Assembly: GCF_035975855.1 (NCBI RefSeq) | Contig: NZ_CP109055.1 | Location: 1,364,001-1,428,000 of the forward strand | Reading direction: 5' to 3' | Length of the DNA stretch: 64,000 nt | DNA from: Streptomyces sp. NBC_01304 | GTDB taxonomy: Bacteria; Actinomycetota; Actinomycetes; Streptomycetales; Streptomycetaceae | Shown: in pieces, positions 50,747-58,543 of the stretch | Layout of the letters: each line of letters opens with the position of its first letter | Numbering within the stretch: the first letter of the stretch is position 1 | Made by a program: the position numbers and the translations under genes | Notes under the pieces: generated by a model | Database searches by the model: none | Seen by the model: only the letters and a program-made list of their open reading frames with translations | What the model was told of the DNA's origin: nothing

Positions 50747-51544
50747 TCAGGCAAGGTCGGACACGGTGTGGCGGGCCGGTGCGGCGACGCCTCGATAGGC
50801 CACGGCGAGCCGGCCGAGGGCGTCGGGGCCGACCTCGGCGTCGACCTCGAAGACGTCGGCGAGCCGGGCCGGAGTGAGGACGTCCTTCGGCGGGCCCTCG
50901 GCGATCAGTCGGCCGTCGCGCAGGAGGAGCAGCCGGTCGCAGTGGCGGGCGGCCAGGGACAGGTCGTGCAGGGCGACCAGGACGGTTTGATCGGTGTCCG
51001 AGAGCAGCTGCAGCAGCTCCAACTGGTGCTTCACGTCTAGGTGGTTGGTGGGTTCGTCGAGCAGGATGGCGTAGGGCTGCTGGGCCAGGGCCCGGGCGAG
51101 GTGGGCGCGTTGGCGTTCGCCGCCGGACAGCTCCTTCCAGGACCGGTCGGCCAGTTCGGTGAGCCCCAGGCGGTCGAGGGCCGCGGCGACGACGGCGCGG
51201 TCATGGGCGCCGGGGCCCCGCCACCGGTCCTGGAAGGGGGTGCGGCCGAGACCCACGACGTCGACCACGCGGAGTTCGCTGCCGGTGTCGGTGGCCTGCT
51301 CGACGAAGGCGAGGTGCTGGGCGATGCGCCGGGCGCTCCAGTCGTGGATCGGTTCGCGGTCGTAGGAGACGTTGCCGGAGTCGGGTCGGCGCAGGCCCGC
51401 GAGGCAGCGCAGGAGCGAGGACTTGCCCGAGCCGTTGGGGCCGATGAGCCCGACGGTCTCGCCCGGGGCGACGTCCAGGTCGACGGCGTCCACGACGGTC
51501 CGGTCCCCCGCCCGCCAGGTGAGCGCTTCGGCGGTGATCCTCAC
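50747..51544 (-). CDS. Iron/metallophore ABC transporter ATPase, FecE type
   Basis: A 265-residue ABC ATPase. Walker A GPNGSGKSS, signature LSGGERQRAHLARALAQ, Walker B ILLDEPTNHLDV and the switch His in ALHDLSLAARHC are intact. It is the family that powers uptake of siderophores, haem, cobalamin and other metal complexes. Its start overlaps the permease stop by four bases. The C-terminal segment (TPARLADVFEVDAEVGPDAL) is typical of FecE/BtuD-type proteins. Confidence 0.93.
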   Translation of the reverse strand: MRITAEALTWRAGDRTVVDAVDLDVAPGETVGLIGPNGSGKSSLLRCLAGLRRPDSGNVSYDREPIHDWSARRIAQHLAFVEQATDTGSELRVVDVVGLGRTPFQDRWRGPGAHDRAVVAAALDRLGLTELADRSWKELSGGERQRAHLARALAQQPYAILLDEPTNHLDVKHQLELLQLLSDTDQTVLVALHDLSLAARHCDRLLLLRDGRLIAEGPPKDVLTPARLADVFEVDAEVGPDALGRLAVAYRGVAAPARHTVSDLA

Positions 51545-52683
51545 AGCTCACCCCGCTTGCGCAGCACCAGCAGGAACAGAGGCACGCCGAGCAGCGCGGT
51601 GAACACGCCGACGGGCACCTCCTGCGGCGCGAACGCCACCCGGGCAAGTGCGTCGGTCCACACCAGGAACAGCGCCCCGACCAGCGCCGAGAAGGGCAAC
51701 AGCGTCCGGTGCAGGGGGCCGACGAGGAAACGTACGACATGCGGCACGATCAGCCCGACGAACCCGATCGCCCCCACGGCCGCGACCGCGACGGCCGTCA
51801 CCAGGGACGTCACCACGAGCAGCACGGTGCGGGTGGTGCGTACGTCGACGCCGAGCGAGGCCGCGGTGTCGGCACCGAAGGAGAAGCCGTCGAGCGCCGT
51901 CGCGTACACCCACATCACCGCGAGCCCGACCGCAGTCACCACGGCGCACACGGCCACGGCGTCCCAGCGGGCGGACGCCATCGAACCGAGCAGCCACTGG
52001 GTGATGGCGCGGATGATCTCGGGGTCGCCGGAGGCCATCAGGACGAGCGAGGTGAGCGCGGTGAACAGCTGCGCCACGACCACCCCGGTCAGCACGATCC
52101 GCACCGAGTCGAGCCCTGACCGGCGAAGGAGCAGCATCAGCAGCCCGAAGGAGACCAGCGCGCCGACGAAGGCCCCACCGGTGACGCCGACCGCTCCCGC
52201 GCCGACGCCGAGGACGACCACGGCGACCGCGCCGGTCGAGGCGCCCGACGAGATGCCCAACAGGTAGGGATCGGCAAGGGCGTTGCGGGTCAGCGCCTGC
52301 AGCGCCGCGCCGCACACCGCGAGCGACGCGCCGACCAGGGCGGCCATCAGCACGCGCGGGATGCGCAGATCCCAGATGAGCGAGTCGACCAGGCGGGGCA
52401 ACGGCTCGGTGTCCAGGCCGAGATGGGCGCCGACGGCGCGCAGGAGAGCGGTGTACGTGACGTCGGTGGTGCCGATCCGCACCGACACGGCGACGGAGAC
52501 GAGCAGGGCCGCTGCGGCCAGCACGAAGAGCACCGGCCGGGAGGTCCGCGCGGCCGGTTCTGCGGGGACCGGCCCGGGCTCCGACTGTGCGACATGCCGT
52601 GCCGCGGGATGCAACAGGCCCTGCGCATCCGGCAGTTGAGCCACCCCCGGCAAGGCGCCATCGGGGTCTGCGCTAGCGGACAT
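51541..52683 (-). CDS. Metallophore ABC transporter permease, FecCD type
   Basis: A 380-residue permease with about ten TM helices from residue 50. Family motifs are RIPRVLMAALVGASLAVCGA, NALADPYLLGISSGAS, the ATPase-contact region DAVAVCAVVTAVGLA/AASLGVDVRTTR and GFVGLIVPHVVRFLVG. A soluble N-terminal tail of about 45 residues is longer than usual; an internal start is possible. It overlaps the binding-protein stop by 11 bases. A single permease gene implies a homodimeric channel. Confidence 0.93.
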   Translation of the reverse strand: MSASADPDGALPGVAQLPDAQGLLHPAARHVAQSEPGPVPAEPAARTSRPVLFVLAAAALLVSVAVSVRIGTTDVTYTALLRAVGAHLGLDTEPLPRLVDSLIWDLRIPRVLMAALVGASLAVCGAALQALTRNALADPYLLGISSGASTGAVAVVVLGVGAGAVGVTGGAFVGALVSFGLLMLLLRRSGLDSVRIVLTGVVVAQLFTALTSLVLMASGDPEIIRAITQWLLGSMASARWDAVAVCAVVTAVGLAVMWVYATALDGFSFGADTAASLGVDVRTTRTVLLVVTSLVTAVAVAAVGAIGFVGLIVPHVVRFLVGPLHRTLLPFSALVGALFLVWTDALARVAFAPQEVPVGVFTALLGVPLFLLVLRKRGEL

Positions 52684-53695
52684 GGCCGAGTTCCTTCATA
52701 CCGTCCGTCAGCCGGGGCAGGGCGCTGACGGTGCGTACCGACGGGTCCATCTCGGTCCCGGGGATCTCGACGATGCGGTTCTCGGCGACCGCCGCGAGCT
52801 TGGACATCAGCGGGTTGTCGCGCATCGCGGCGCGCTTGTCGGCGGCGCTGTCGCCGGGCTTTCCGCGCTCGGAGAGGTCGCCGACGACGATGAAGTCCGG
52901 GTTGCGTTCGGCTATTTGCTCCCAGGTGACGGCCGGCCAGTCCTCGTCGACGTCGTCGAAGGCGTTCTTGGCGCCGACGAGCCGGCTCATCTCGCTGGGC
53001 ATGGCGCTCTTGCCGGCCACGTAGGGCGCGTCGCCGTACACGGAGTAGAGCCAGACGACGTTCGGCTCGCCCTTGACCCGGTCCGCGGCCTTGGCCGCCT
53101 TGTCGAGGGTGGCCCGCTGCTCTTCGACCAGGCGGGCGGCCCGGTCCTCGACGCCGAAGATCTTGCCGAGGTTCTCGTAGTCCTGGAAGAGCAGCTCGAA
53201 GGACGTCTTGGCCTTCCCCGGCTTCTGCTGCTTGGGGCAGTCGACCGCGCTGACGTACGAGGGCAGGTCGAGGTCGGCCAGTTCGGAGCGGGTGCCGACC
53301 CGGTCCTTGGTGAAGTAGTCGGACATGCCCGCGACCGCGATGTCCGGGGTGGCGGCGCGCAGTTGCTCGTTGGTGAGGATCTTGGGGCTGAGCACCGGAA
53401 CCTTCGCGTAGGCGTCCCGGTACTCCGGGGCGATCTTCGTCTTGAGGTTGGAGGTGCCGGCCATGCGGTCTTGCAGGCCGAGTTCGAGGAGGACCTCCGT
53501 CGAGGACTGATCGAGGGCGACGGCCCGCTCGGGTGCGCCGTCGAAGGTGAGCTTCCGGCCGCAGCTGGTGACGTCGGCCCGCCGGTCCGCCGCGTTCTTC
53601 TGGCCGCCCTTCGCGCCGTCGTCGGGCTGGGCGCAGCCGGCGGCCACGAAGGTGAGGGAAAGGGCGGCGATGCCGAGGCGGGTGGGATGGCGCAT
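52673..53695 (-). CDS. Metallophore-type ABC solute-binding lipoprotein
   Basis: A 340-residue cluster A-II (FecB/BtuF-like) binding protein. The signal ends in a VAAGC lipobox (Cys near residue 21). The fold shows AVALDQSSTEVLLELGLQDRM at the first lobe and PDFIVVGDLSERG in the second, joined by a long helix. The ATG at 53695 was chosen for the GGAGGACCC ribosome site; an upstream in-frame start at 53770 would run over the operator. First gene of the six-gene operon. The ligand is probably a metal chelate; the Zur-like box points to zinc. Confidence 0.92.
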   Translation of the reverse strand: MRHPTRLGIAALSLTFVAAGCAQPDDGAKGGQKNAADRRADVTSCGRKLTFDGAPERAVALDQSSTEVLLELGLQDRMAGTSNLKTKIAPEYRDAYAKVPVLSPKILTNEQLRAATPDIAVAGMSDYFTKDRVGTRSELADLDLPSYVSAVDCPKQQKPGKAKTSFELLFQDYENLGKIFGVEDRAARLVEEQRATLDKAAKAADRVKGEPNVVWLYSVYGDAPYVAGKSAMPSEMSRLVGAKNAFDDVDEDWPAVTWEQIAERNPDFIVVGDLSERGKPGDSAADKRAAMRDNPLMSKLAAVAENRIVEIPGTEMDPSVRTVSALPRLTDGMKELGHVR

Positions 53696-53752
53696 GGGTC
53701 CTCCGGTGGGTGAGCACCCCCGGCGGGGAGTGCGATGCGATGACGATACAGT

Positions 53753-53771
53753 AATGACAATCGTTTTCATT
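53753..53771. promoter_or_regulatory. FUR-family (Zur-like) operator between divergent genes
   Basis: AATGACAATCGTTTTCATT is a 19-base imperfect palindrome. Its inner 15 bases, read on the minus strand, are TGAAAACGATTGTCA, matching the actinobacterial Zur consensus TGAAAATGATTTTCA at 13 of 15 positions. It is AT-rich in very GC-rich DNA and lies 58 bases from the binding-protein ATG and 39 bases from the exporter GTG, so it can control both. A Fur (iron) site is the main alternative. It does not resemble the IdeR/DmdR iron box. Confidence 0.75.
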
Positions 53772-53809
53772 TAACAAGCCACTCGCCCCTGTGAGAGGAA
53801 CGCCACCCC

Positions 53810-55057
53810 GTGACCACCACCCCTGCCCGGGCCCCCGAATCGAGCCCGCCCCGCACCCGACCCGTCCTCCTCGACCCCGCCTTCCTCAGACTCTGGTCGG
53901 GCACCACCGCATCGGGCCTTGCCACTTGGGCCCTGCCGTTCGTCCTGGGCCTCGCCGTCCTGGACCGCACGCTGAGTGCGGCCGCACTCGGGCTGCTGCT
54001 CGCCGCACGGACCGTGGGGTTCCTGGTGGCCGTGGCGATCGGCGGGGTGCTGGCCGACCGGTACTCGCGCCGGGCGGTGGTGGCCTGGGCCGGGCTTGCC
54101 GCGGCGGCGGCAACTCCCGTGCTGGCCGCGGGAGTCGGGCACTCGCTGGCGGTGACGGCCGGGGCCGCTCTGGTGGCGGGCGCCGGGCAGGGGGCGTGCC
54201 GGCCCGCCTTCCAGGCGCTGACCGCCGAGGTCGTCGACGCCGAGCGGCGCCAGCAGGCCAATGCGGCCATGACCCTGTCCGTACGCGTCACCACGCTCGC
54301 CGCGCCCTCACTGACCGCGCTGCTCGCCGTGGTCCTCGACACCTCAACGCTGCTCCTCGGCATCGGACTGCTCTGGCTGGTCGCGGCGCTGATCCCGGGT
54401 CCGGGAGTCGGCAAGCAGTCCTCCTCCGAGCCGACCCAACGTCCCTCGTTCTTCCGCGAGTTCGGGGAGGGGCTGCGCGAGGCGCGGCGCCATCCGTGGT
54501 TCCTGGCGGGCCTGGGCGCACTGACCGCCGTCATCGCGACCGGCTACTCCGCGACGGGCGTCGCCCTGCCGCTCATCAGCCGCGACCGGTACGACACGGA
54601 GCTTGTGCTCGCCGCGGCCATGACCGCGTACACCGTGGGCGCCCTCGCCGGGGCCCTGGTGATCGCCCGGCTGAGGCCGCGCGCACAGGGCTGGTCGGCG
54701 CTCGCGGGCCTCGCCTGCTACGGATTCGCGCCGCTGAGCCTGGTCTTCCCCGTACACCCCGCCTTCGTGATCGCGGCCTATGCGGTGGCGGGGCTCGGCA
54801 TCGAGCTCTTCAACGTGCCCTGGTTCACGGCCACTCAGCGCGAGGTGGCGCCGGACAAGCTGGCCAGGGTGTCCTCGCTGGACTTCATGCTCTCCTACGG
54901 CCTGGCCCCGCTGGGGCTCGCCCTGATGGCCCCGGCGATCGACGCCCTGGGGATAAGGGCCGTCCTCGCGGTGTGCGCGCTGATCTGCTTCCTCGCCCCG
55001 GCCGCGGCGGCACTGGTGCCGAGCACGCGGGGGTTCGCGCGGAGCGAGGAAGGTTAG
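53810..55057 (+). CDS. MFS transporter, likely metallophore exporter
   Basis: A 415-residue major facilitator protein with about twelve TM helices. The loop 2-3 signature GGVLADRYSRRAVVAWAG and the internal QQANAAMTLSVRVTTLAAPS are typical of the EntS-like subfamily that exports siderophores. It starts at GTG. It is divergent from the binding-protein operon and shares the FUR-type box, which fits export of a chelator whose metal complex is re-imported by the ABC system. A role in drug export cannot be excluded. Confidence 0.85.
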   Translation: MTTTPARAPESSPPRTRPVLLDPAFLRLWSGTTASGLATWALPFVLGLAVLDRTLSAAALGLLLAARTVGFLVAVAIGGVLADRYSRRAVVAWAGLAAAAATPVLAAGVGHSLAVTAGAALVAGAGQGACRPAFQALTAEVVDAERRQQANAAMTLSVRVTTLAAPSLTALLAVVLDTSTLLLGIGLLWLVAALIPGPGVGKQSSSEPTQRPSFFREFGEGLREARRHPWFLAGLGALTAVIATGYSATGVALPLISRDRYDTELVLAAAMTAYTVGALAGALVIARLRPRAQGWSALAGLACYGFAPLSLVFPVHPAFVIAAYAVAGLGIELFNVPWFTATQREVAPDKLARVSSLDFMLSYGLAPLGLALMAPAIDALGIRAVLAVCALICFLAPAAAALVPSTRGFARSEEG

Positions 55058-55175
55058 GCGCTACCTGGGGGTTCGGGGCGGCGTTGTTCGTACGGAATCC
55101 GTCTTCGTACGGCATCCGTACGTGATCCCTACGTGAACAGCAGGCACCGGCCCGCGGACAGCAGGAGTGGCAACG

Positions 55176-55733
55176 ATGTGGCATGACGTGATGAGCCTGG
55201 GCATCCCCTACGGCGAGAAGGCCCTCCGTACGGTCCTGGTGTACCTGGTCGTCCTGATCCTGATCCGCCTGGCCGGCAAACGGGACCTCGCCCAGCTCAA
55301 CACCTTCGACCTGGTGGTCATGCTGCTGCTGTCGAACGTGGTGCAGAACGCCATCATCGGCCCCGACAACTCCGTGGCCGGCGGGGCGTTCGGCGCTGCC
55401 GTCCTGGTCGCCGCGAATGCGCTCGTCGTGCGGGCGGCCGCCCTGTCCGACCGGTTCGGGCAGCTCCTCGAGGGCACTCCGCTCACCCTCGCCCGCGACG
55501 GCGCCTGGCTGCCGTCCGCGATCCGCCGCACCGGGCTGCGCCCGGCCGACCTGGACGTGGCGGTCAAACGACAGGGCGGCGACGACGTGTCCGAGACGAG
55601 CGAGGTCAGCCTTGAGCCGGGCGGCGCGCTCCTGGTCACCCTCAAGGACGGCGACCAGGCCGCGGACAAGAACGACATCGCCGCCCTGCGTGCGGAAATC
55701 GCGGCGCTGCGGCAGCGGATCGAGAGGGCCTAG
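55176..55733 (+). CDS. DUF421 (YetF-like) membrane protein
   Basis: A 185-residue protein with three N-terminal TM helices (LVYLVVLILIRLAGKRDLAQ, TFDLVVMLLLSNVVQNAII, FGAAVLVAANALVVRAAAL) and a cytoplasmic DUF421 domain (from about residue 90), ending in a predicted coiled coil (IAALRAEIAALRQRIERA). Function unknown. The ATG at 55176 has an AGGAG site; a GTG three codons upstream lacks one. Its stop and that of the convergent SnoaL-like gene share the bases CTAG. Two copies of a TTCGTACGG(A/C)ATCCGT motif lie in the gap 55085-55120. Confidence 0.85.
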   Translation: MWHDVMSLGIPYGEKALRTVLVYLVVLILIRLAGKRDLAQLNTFDLVVMLLLSNVVQNAIIGPDNSVAGGAFGAAVLVAANALVVRAAALSDRFGQLLEGTPLTLARDGAWLPSAIRRTGLRPADLDVAVKRQGGDDVSETSEVSLEPGGALLVTLKDGDQAADKNDIAALRAEIAALRQRIERA

Positions 55734-56158
55734 TTCGGGGCGGGCACCAGTCCGTCGGCAACGAGCCCGGCGAGAACCGCATCGCTGAGGGTCTGCACCG
55801 CCGACAGCGGACGGACCATGACCGTGAACTCCTTGATCTTCCCTGCCTCATCGAACTGCAGCAGGTCGATGCCATGGATCTGCTTCCCATTGACCGTGGC
55901 CCGGAAGATCAGGATGTCCGAAGGCGCCTCCGCTCCGTCGGTGCTCGTCTCGGCCGTGCCGTCCAGCGCCCCCACGTAGCGGAAGTCCTCGAAAGTGCGC
56001 AGCAGCACGCCGAACAGCCCGAGGACCATGGGCTTGCCCTCGAACGGGGTGAACTTCACGGGGCTGTAGAAGCGGACGTCGTCGGTGAACAGGTCGTCCA
56101 GGCCCGCCGGATCACTGTTCTCCACGGCGGCACGGAAGAGGTCTGCGGTGGTGGCCAT
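55730..56158 (-). CDS. SnoaL-like/NTF2-fold protein
   Basis: A 142-residue single-domain protein (LFRAAVENSDPAGLDDLFTD, VRFYSPVKFTPFEGKPMVLG, HGIDLLQFDEAGKIKEFTVMVRP) matching the SnoaL-like domain family. Such proteins are small-molecule isomerases or binding proteins; no specific substrate is visible. The ATG has a GAGGAG site. It is divergent from a PadR regulator and shares an operator region with it, so PadR probably represses it. Its TAG overlaps the DUF421 stop. Confidence 0.82.
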   Translation of the reverse strand: MATTADLFRAAVENSDPAGLDDLFTDDVRFYSPVKFTPFEGKPMVLGLFGVLLRTFEDFRYVGALDGTAETSTDGAEAPSDILIFRATVNGKQIHGIDLLQFDEAGKIKEFTVMVRPLSAVQTLSDAVLAGLVADGLVPAPN

Positions 56159-56169
56159 GAGCGCTCCTC

Positions 56170-56217
56170 GATAGTCATCACTAGTCATCAATCTGAGTAG
56201 TCAGATTCTTGACTATC
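56170..56217. promoter_or_regulatory. PadR/SnoaL divergent operator region
   Basis: The short region between the divergent genes is unusually AT-rich and symmetrical. GATAGTC (56170-56176) mirrors GACTATC (56211-56217); TAGTCATCA is repeated at 56172 and 56182; ATCTGA-GTAG-TCAGAT (56191-56206) is a perfect six-base-arm inverted repeat. This is the expected place for PadR dimers to bind. Confidence 0.6.
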
Positions 56218-56272
56218 ATGGCCGCAGGCCCAGAGGATAGACCCCAGGCCCGGAGGACGGAGAGGACAGCCG

Positions 56273-56851
56273 ATGGCTTTGCGTCACGCCGTGCTCGCGG
56301 CCCTGCTCGACGAGGAGCTGAGCGGCTACCAGCTGGCCAAGTCCTTCGACCTGGGCGTGGCCAACTTCTGGCACGCCCTGCCGCAGCAGCTGTACGCCGA
56401 GCTGGCCAAGCTGGAGTCGGACGGCCTGGTCACGGGCCGCGAGGTGGTCCAGGACAGCCGGCCCAACAAGCGTCTGTTCCAGGTCACCGAGGCCGGACTC
56501 ACCGAGCTGGAGCGGTTCGCGGCGGCCTCGGCCAAGCCGTCGTTCCTCCGCGACGACCTGCTCGTCAAGGTGCAGGCCTGCGATCTCATCGACACCGGGG
56601 AGGTCATCGCGGACCTGACGGAGCGGGCCGCATTCGCCGCCGCCAAGGTCGAGTTGTTCACCTCGCTCCTGGAAAAGTTCCGCGGCGACCGCAGCGAGGA
56701 GGACTTCCTGCGCCACGGCCACCGCATCGGCCCCTATCTCACCTGCCTGCGCGGCCTCGCCTTCGAGCAGGGCAACCGCGACTGGTGCGAGCGCACCGCG
56801 GCCGTCCTGCGCGCGCGACAGGCCAAGCAGGTCAGCCCGAACTCCCGCTAG
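56273..56851 (+). CDS. PadR-family transcriptional regulator
   Basis: A 192-residue regulator. Residues 1-80 are the PadR winged helix (LRHAVLAALLDEELSGYQLAKSF with the wing VQDSRPNKRLFQVTEAGLTEL). The C-terminal part is a helical Vir-like dimerisation domain (about 90-180). It probably binds a small phenolic or lipophilic ligand. It controls the divergent SnoaL-like gene and itself by position. Its TAG stop overlaps the serS stop in the shared bases CTAG (56848-56851). Confidence 0.88.
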   Translation: MALRHAVLAALLDEELSGYQLAKSFDLGVANFWHALPQQLYAELAKLESDGLVTGREVVQDSRPNKRLFQVTEAGLTELERFAAASAKPSFLRDDLLVKVQACDLIDTGEVIADLTERAAFAAAKVELFTSLLEKFRGDRSEEDFLRHGHRIGPYLTCLRGLAFEQGNRDWCERTAAVLRARQAKQVSPNSR

Positions 56852-58128
56852 CCGCCGAGCACTTCACCCATCCCCCACCGCCGCAGCACCTCGGGCACGG
56901 CCACCGTGCCGTCGGCCCGCTGGTGCTGCTCGAGGATCGCGGGCAGCAGCCGGCTGGTCGCCAGGGCCGAGGCGTTGAGCGTGTGGACGTAGGCCGCCTT
57001 GGCGCCCCCGTCCGGCCGGAAGCGGATGTTGCCGCGCCGGGCCTGGTAGTCGCGGGCGTTCGACACCGAGCTGACCTCCGCGTACGCGCCGAGGCTGGGC
57101 AGCCAGACCTCCACGTCGTACGTCTTGGCCATGGCGGCCGACGTGTCCTCGGCGGCGAGCTTGGTCACCCGGTAGTGCAGGCCGAGCCCGGCCACCAACT
57201 CCTCCGCTCGGGCGAGGAGTTCGAGCTGCGCGGCGTCCGAGTCTTCGGGGCGTACGAACTGGAAGAGCTCCACCTTGTCGAACTGATGCCCACGCAGCGT
57301 CCCGCGCTCCGCCGACCGATATCCCCCGCTCTCGCTGCGATAGCACGGCGTGTACGCGAAGTACTTGCGCGGCAGTTCGCTCGCGTCGAGGGTCTCGTCC
57401 CGGTGCAGATTGACCAGGGCGGTCTCGGCGGTGGGCAGCAGGAACCGTTCGGGCCGCCCGCCCTCTCCCTTTTCCAGTACGAAGACGTCGTCGGCGAACT
57501 TGGGGAACTGTCCTGCGGTGTACCCGGCCTCGTAGGTGAGGATGTGCGGCGGCAGCACGAACTCGTAGCCCGCCCGGCGGTGGGTGTCCACGAAGTAGTT
57601 GAGCAGCGCCCACTCCAGGGCCGCCCCCTCACCGCGATAGATCCAGAAGCCGTTCCCGCCGAGCTTGGTGCCCCGCTTGTAGTCGACCAGGCCCAGGTCC
57701 TGGGCGAGCTCGACATGTGCCTTGGCCGGGAAGTCCAGGGCGGGCCGCGCCCCGATCTCCCGTACGACCTCGTTGTTCTCCTTGCCGCCCGCGACCACGT
57801 CGTCGTCCGGGAGGTTGGGCAGGCCGTCGAGGAAGTCGCGGTGCCGCCGGGCGAGCCTGGCGAGGACGGCCTCGGCGTCCGCGACCTGTTCGGCCAAGGC
57901 TTTTGCCGCGGCCTGTGGCCCTTCGACCTCGCCGCCCGCCCGGCGCAGCGCCGCGATGTCCGCCGAGATCTGCCTGCGTTCGCCACGCAGCCGCTCCACG
58001 GTCCTGCGCGCCGTGCGGAACTCCGTGTCCAGGGCGAGGAAGGCCTCGACATCCACCTCCATGCCGCGCTTGAGCAAGGCTTGGCGGACTCGCTCGGGGT
58101 GGGCTCGCAGTGCGGTGACATCCAGCAT
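56848..58128 (-). CDS. serS: Seryl-tRNA synthetase, T-box controlled
   Basis: A 426-residue class II synthetase that charges tRNA-Ser. The N-terminal coiled-coil arm (about 30-105, FRTARRTVERLRGERRQISA), motif 2 region PCYRSESGGYRSAERGTLRG HQFDKVELF (split) and motif 3 RFRPDGGAKAAYVHTLNASA are intact. The family normally ends in the same NASALATSRLLPAILEQHQ segment. The ATG was chosen for its GGAG site at 58139-58136. A T-box leader with a serine specifier precedes it. As Streptomyces usually keeps a separate housekeeping serS, this may be a second, inducible copy. Confidence 0.94.
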   Translation of the reverse strand: MLDVTALRAHPERVRQALLKRGMEVDVEAFLALDTEFRTARRTVERLRGERRQISADIAALRRAGGEVEGPQAAAKALAEQVADAEAVLARLARRHRDFLDGLPNLPDDDVVAGGKENNEVVREIGARPALDFPAKAHVELAQDLGLVDYKRGTKLGGNGFWIYRGEGAALEWALLNYFVDTHRRAGYEFVLPPHILTYEAGYTAGQFPKFADDVFVLEKGEGGRPERFLLPTAETALVNLHRDETLDASELPRKYFAYTPCYRSESGGYRSAERGTLRGHQFDKVELFQFVRPEDSDAAQLELLARAEELVAGLGLHYRVTKLAAEDTSAAMAKTYDVEVWLPSLGAYAEVSSVSNARDYQARRGNIRFRPDGGAKAAYVHTLNASALATSRLLPAILEQHQRADGTVAVPEVLRRWGMGEVLGG

Positions 58129-58430
58129 GAGATCGCTCCGTCCGATCGGCCGAAGCGGGGCGCCGCCTCGGCGTTGATCCCTTGGAGCGCGGGCGAGCGG
58201 GGTTACTCGCGGTGCCACCACGCCTTCACCGCCACGGTCGGCGGCCTCGTTCGGGCCCGGTCACGGGGGCCGGCCGGCGGGGCATGGAGCACGCCCGGGG
58301 CTTCGGGCGGCCGTTCCTCCCCGCACTCAGGAGTGGATTCACCTCGGGCGCGAGGCTGCCTTCTCAGCTACCGGCAGCTCTCTTCGCTCGCGTGGTCCCG
58401 GGGCTACTCGGCTCCGTCAGCGCGTTGCAC
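58129..58430 (-). promoter_or_regulatory. T-box leader of serS with UCC (Ser) specifier
   Basis: Read on the minus strand, GTGGTGGCACCGCG (about 58221-58208) matches the T-box core that pairs with the free tRNA acceptor end. About 115 bases upstream GAATCCACTCC places a serine codon TCC (58337-58335) at the specifier position, preceded by a stem GCTGCC / GGCAGC with an AG-rich loop. Between the T-box and the ATG, CGCTCC (58189-58184) can pair with the GGAGCG that holds the ribosome site (58139-58134), which suggests translational rather than transcriptional control. Confidence 0.8.
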
Positions 58431-58435
58431 CCGAG

Positions 58436-58464
58436 GTTAGAGCGCGGGCCCGGCTGGACGGAAA
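58436..58464 (-). promoter_or_regulatory. Candidate serS promoter
   Basis: TTTCCG (58464-58459), 17-base spacer, TCTAAC (58441-58436) on the minus strand, immediately upstream of the T-box leader. It would give a leader of about 300 bases. No other likely promoter is seen between the amt terminator and the T-box. Confidence 0.5.
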
Positions 58465-58496
58465 CGAATTTCCCGCCCGGCCTCCGAGCACAAAAA

Positions 58497-58529
58497 CGAG
58501 ACCGCCCTCGCGTGCCGAGGGCGGTCTCG
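58497..58529 (-). terminator. Intrinsic terminator of the amt operon
   Basis: A perfect 14-base stem CGAGACCGCCCTCG / CGAGGGCGGTCTCG with a five-base loop, 15 bases after the last amt stop. On the minus strand it is followed by TTTTTG, so this is a classic rho-independent terminator, rare in such GC-rich DNA. Confidence 0.9.
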
Positions 58530-58543
58530 TGCCGCGGAAAGGG

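Noticed and set aside
53753..53771. IdeR/DmdR-type iron box
   Set aside because: The sequence lacks the TTAGGTTAGSCTAACCTAA pattern and instead fits FUR-family Zur sites.
58190..58440. Plus-strand coding region across the serS leader
   Set aside because: The T-box core, specifier codon and hairpins on the minus strand explain the conservation; no domain is encoded.
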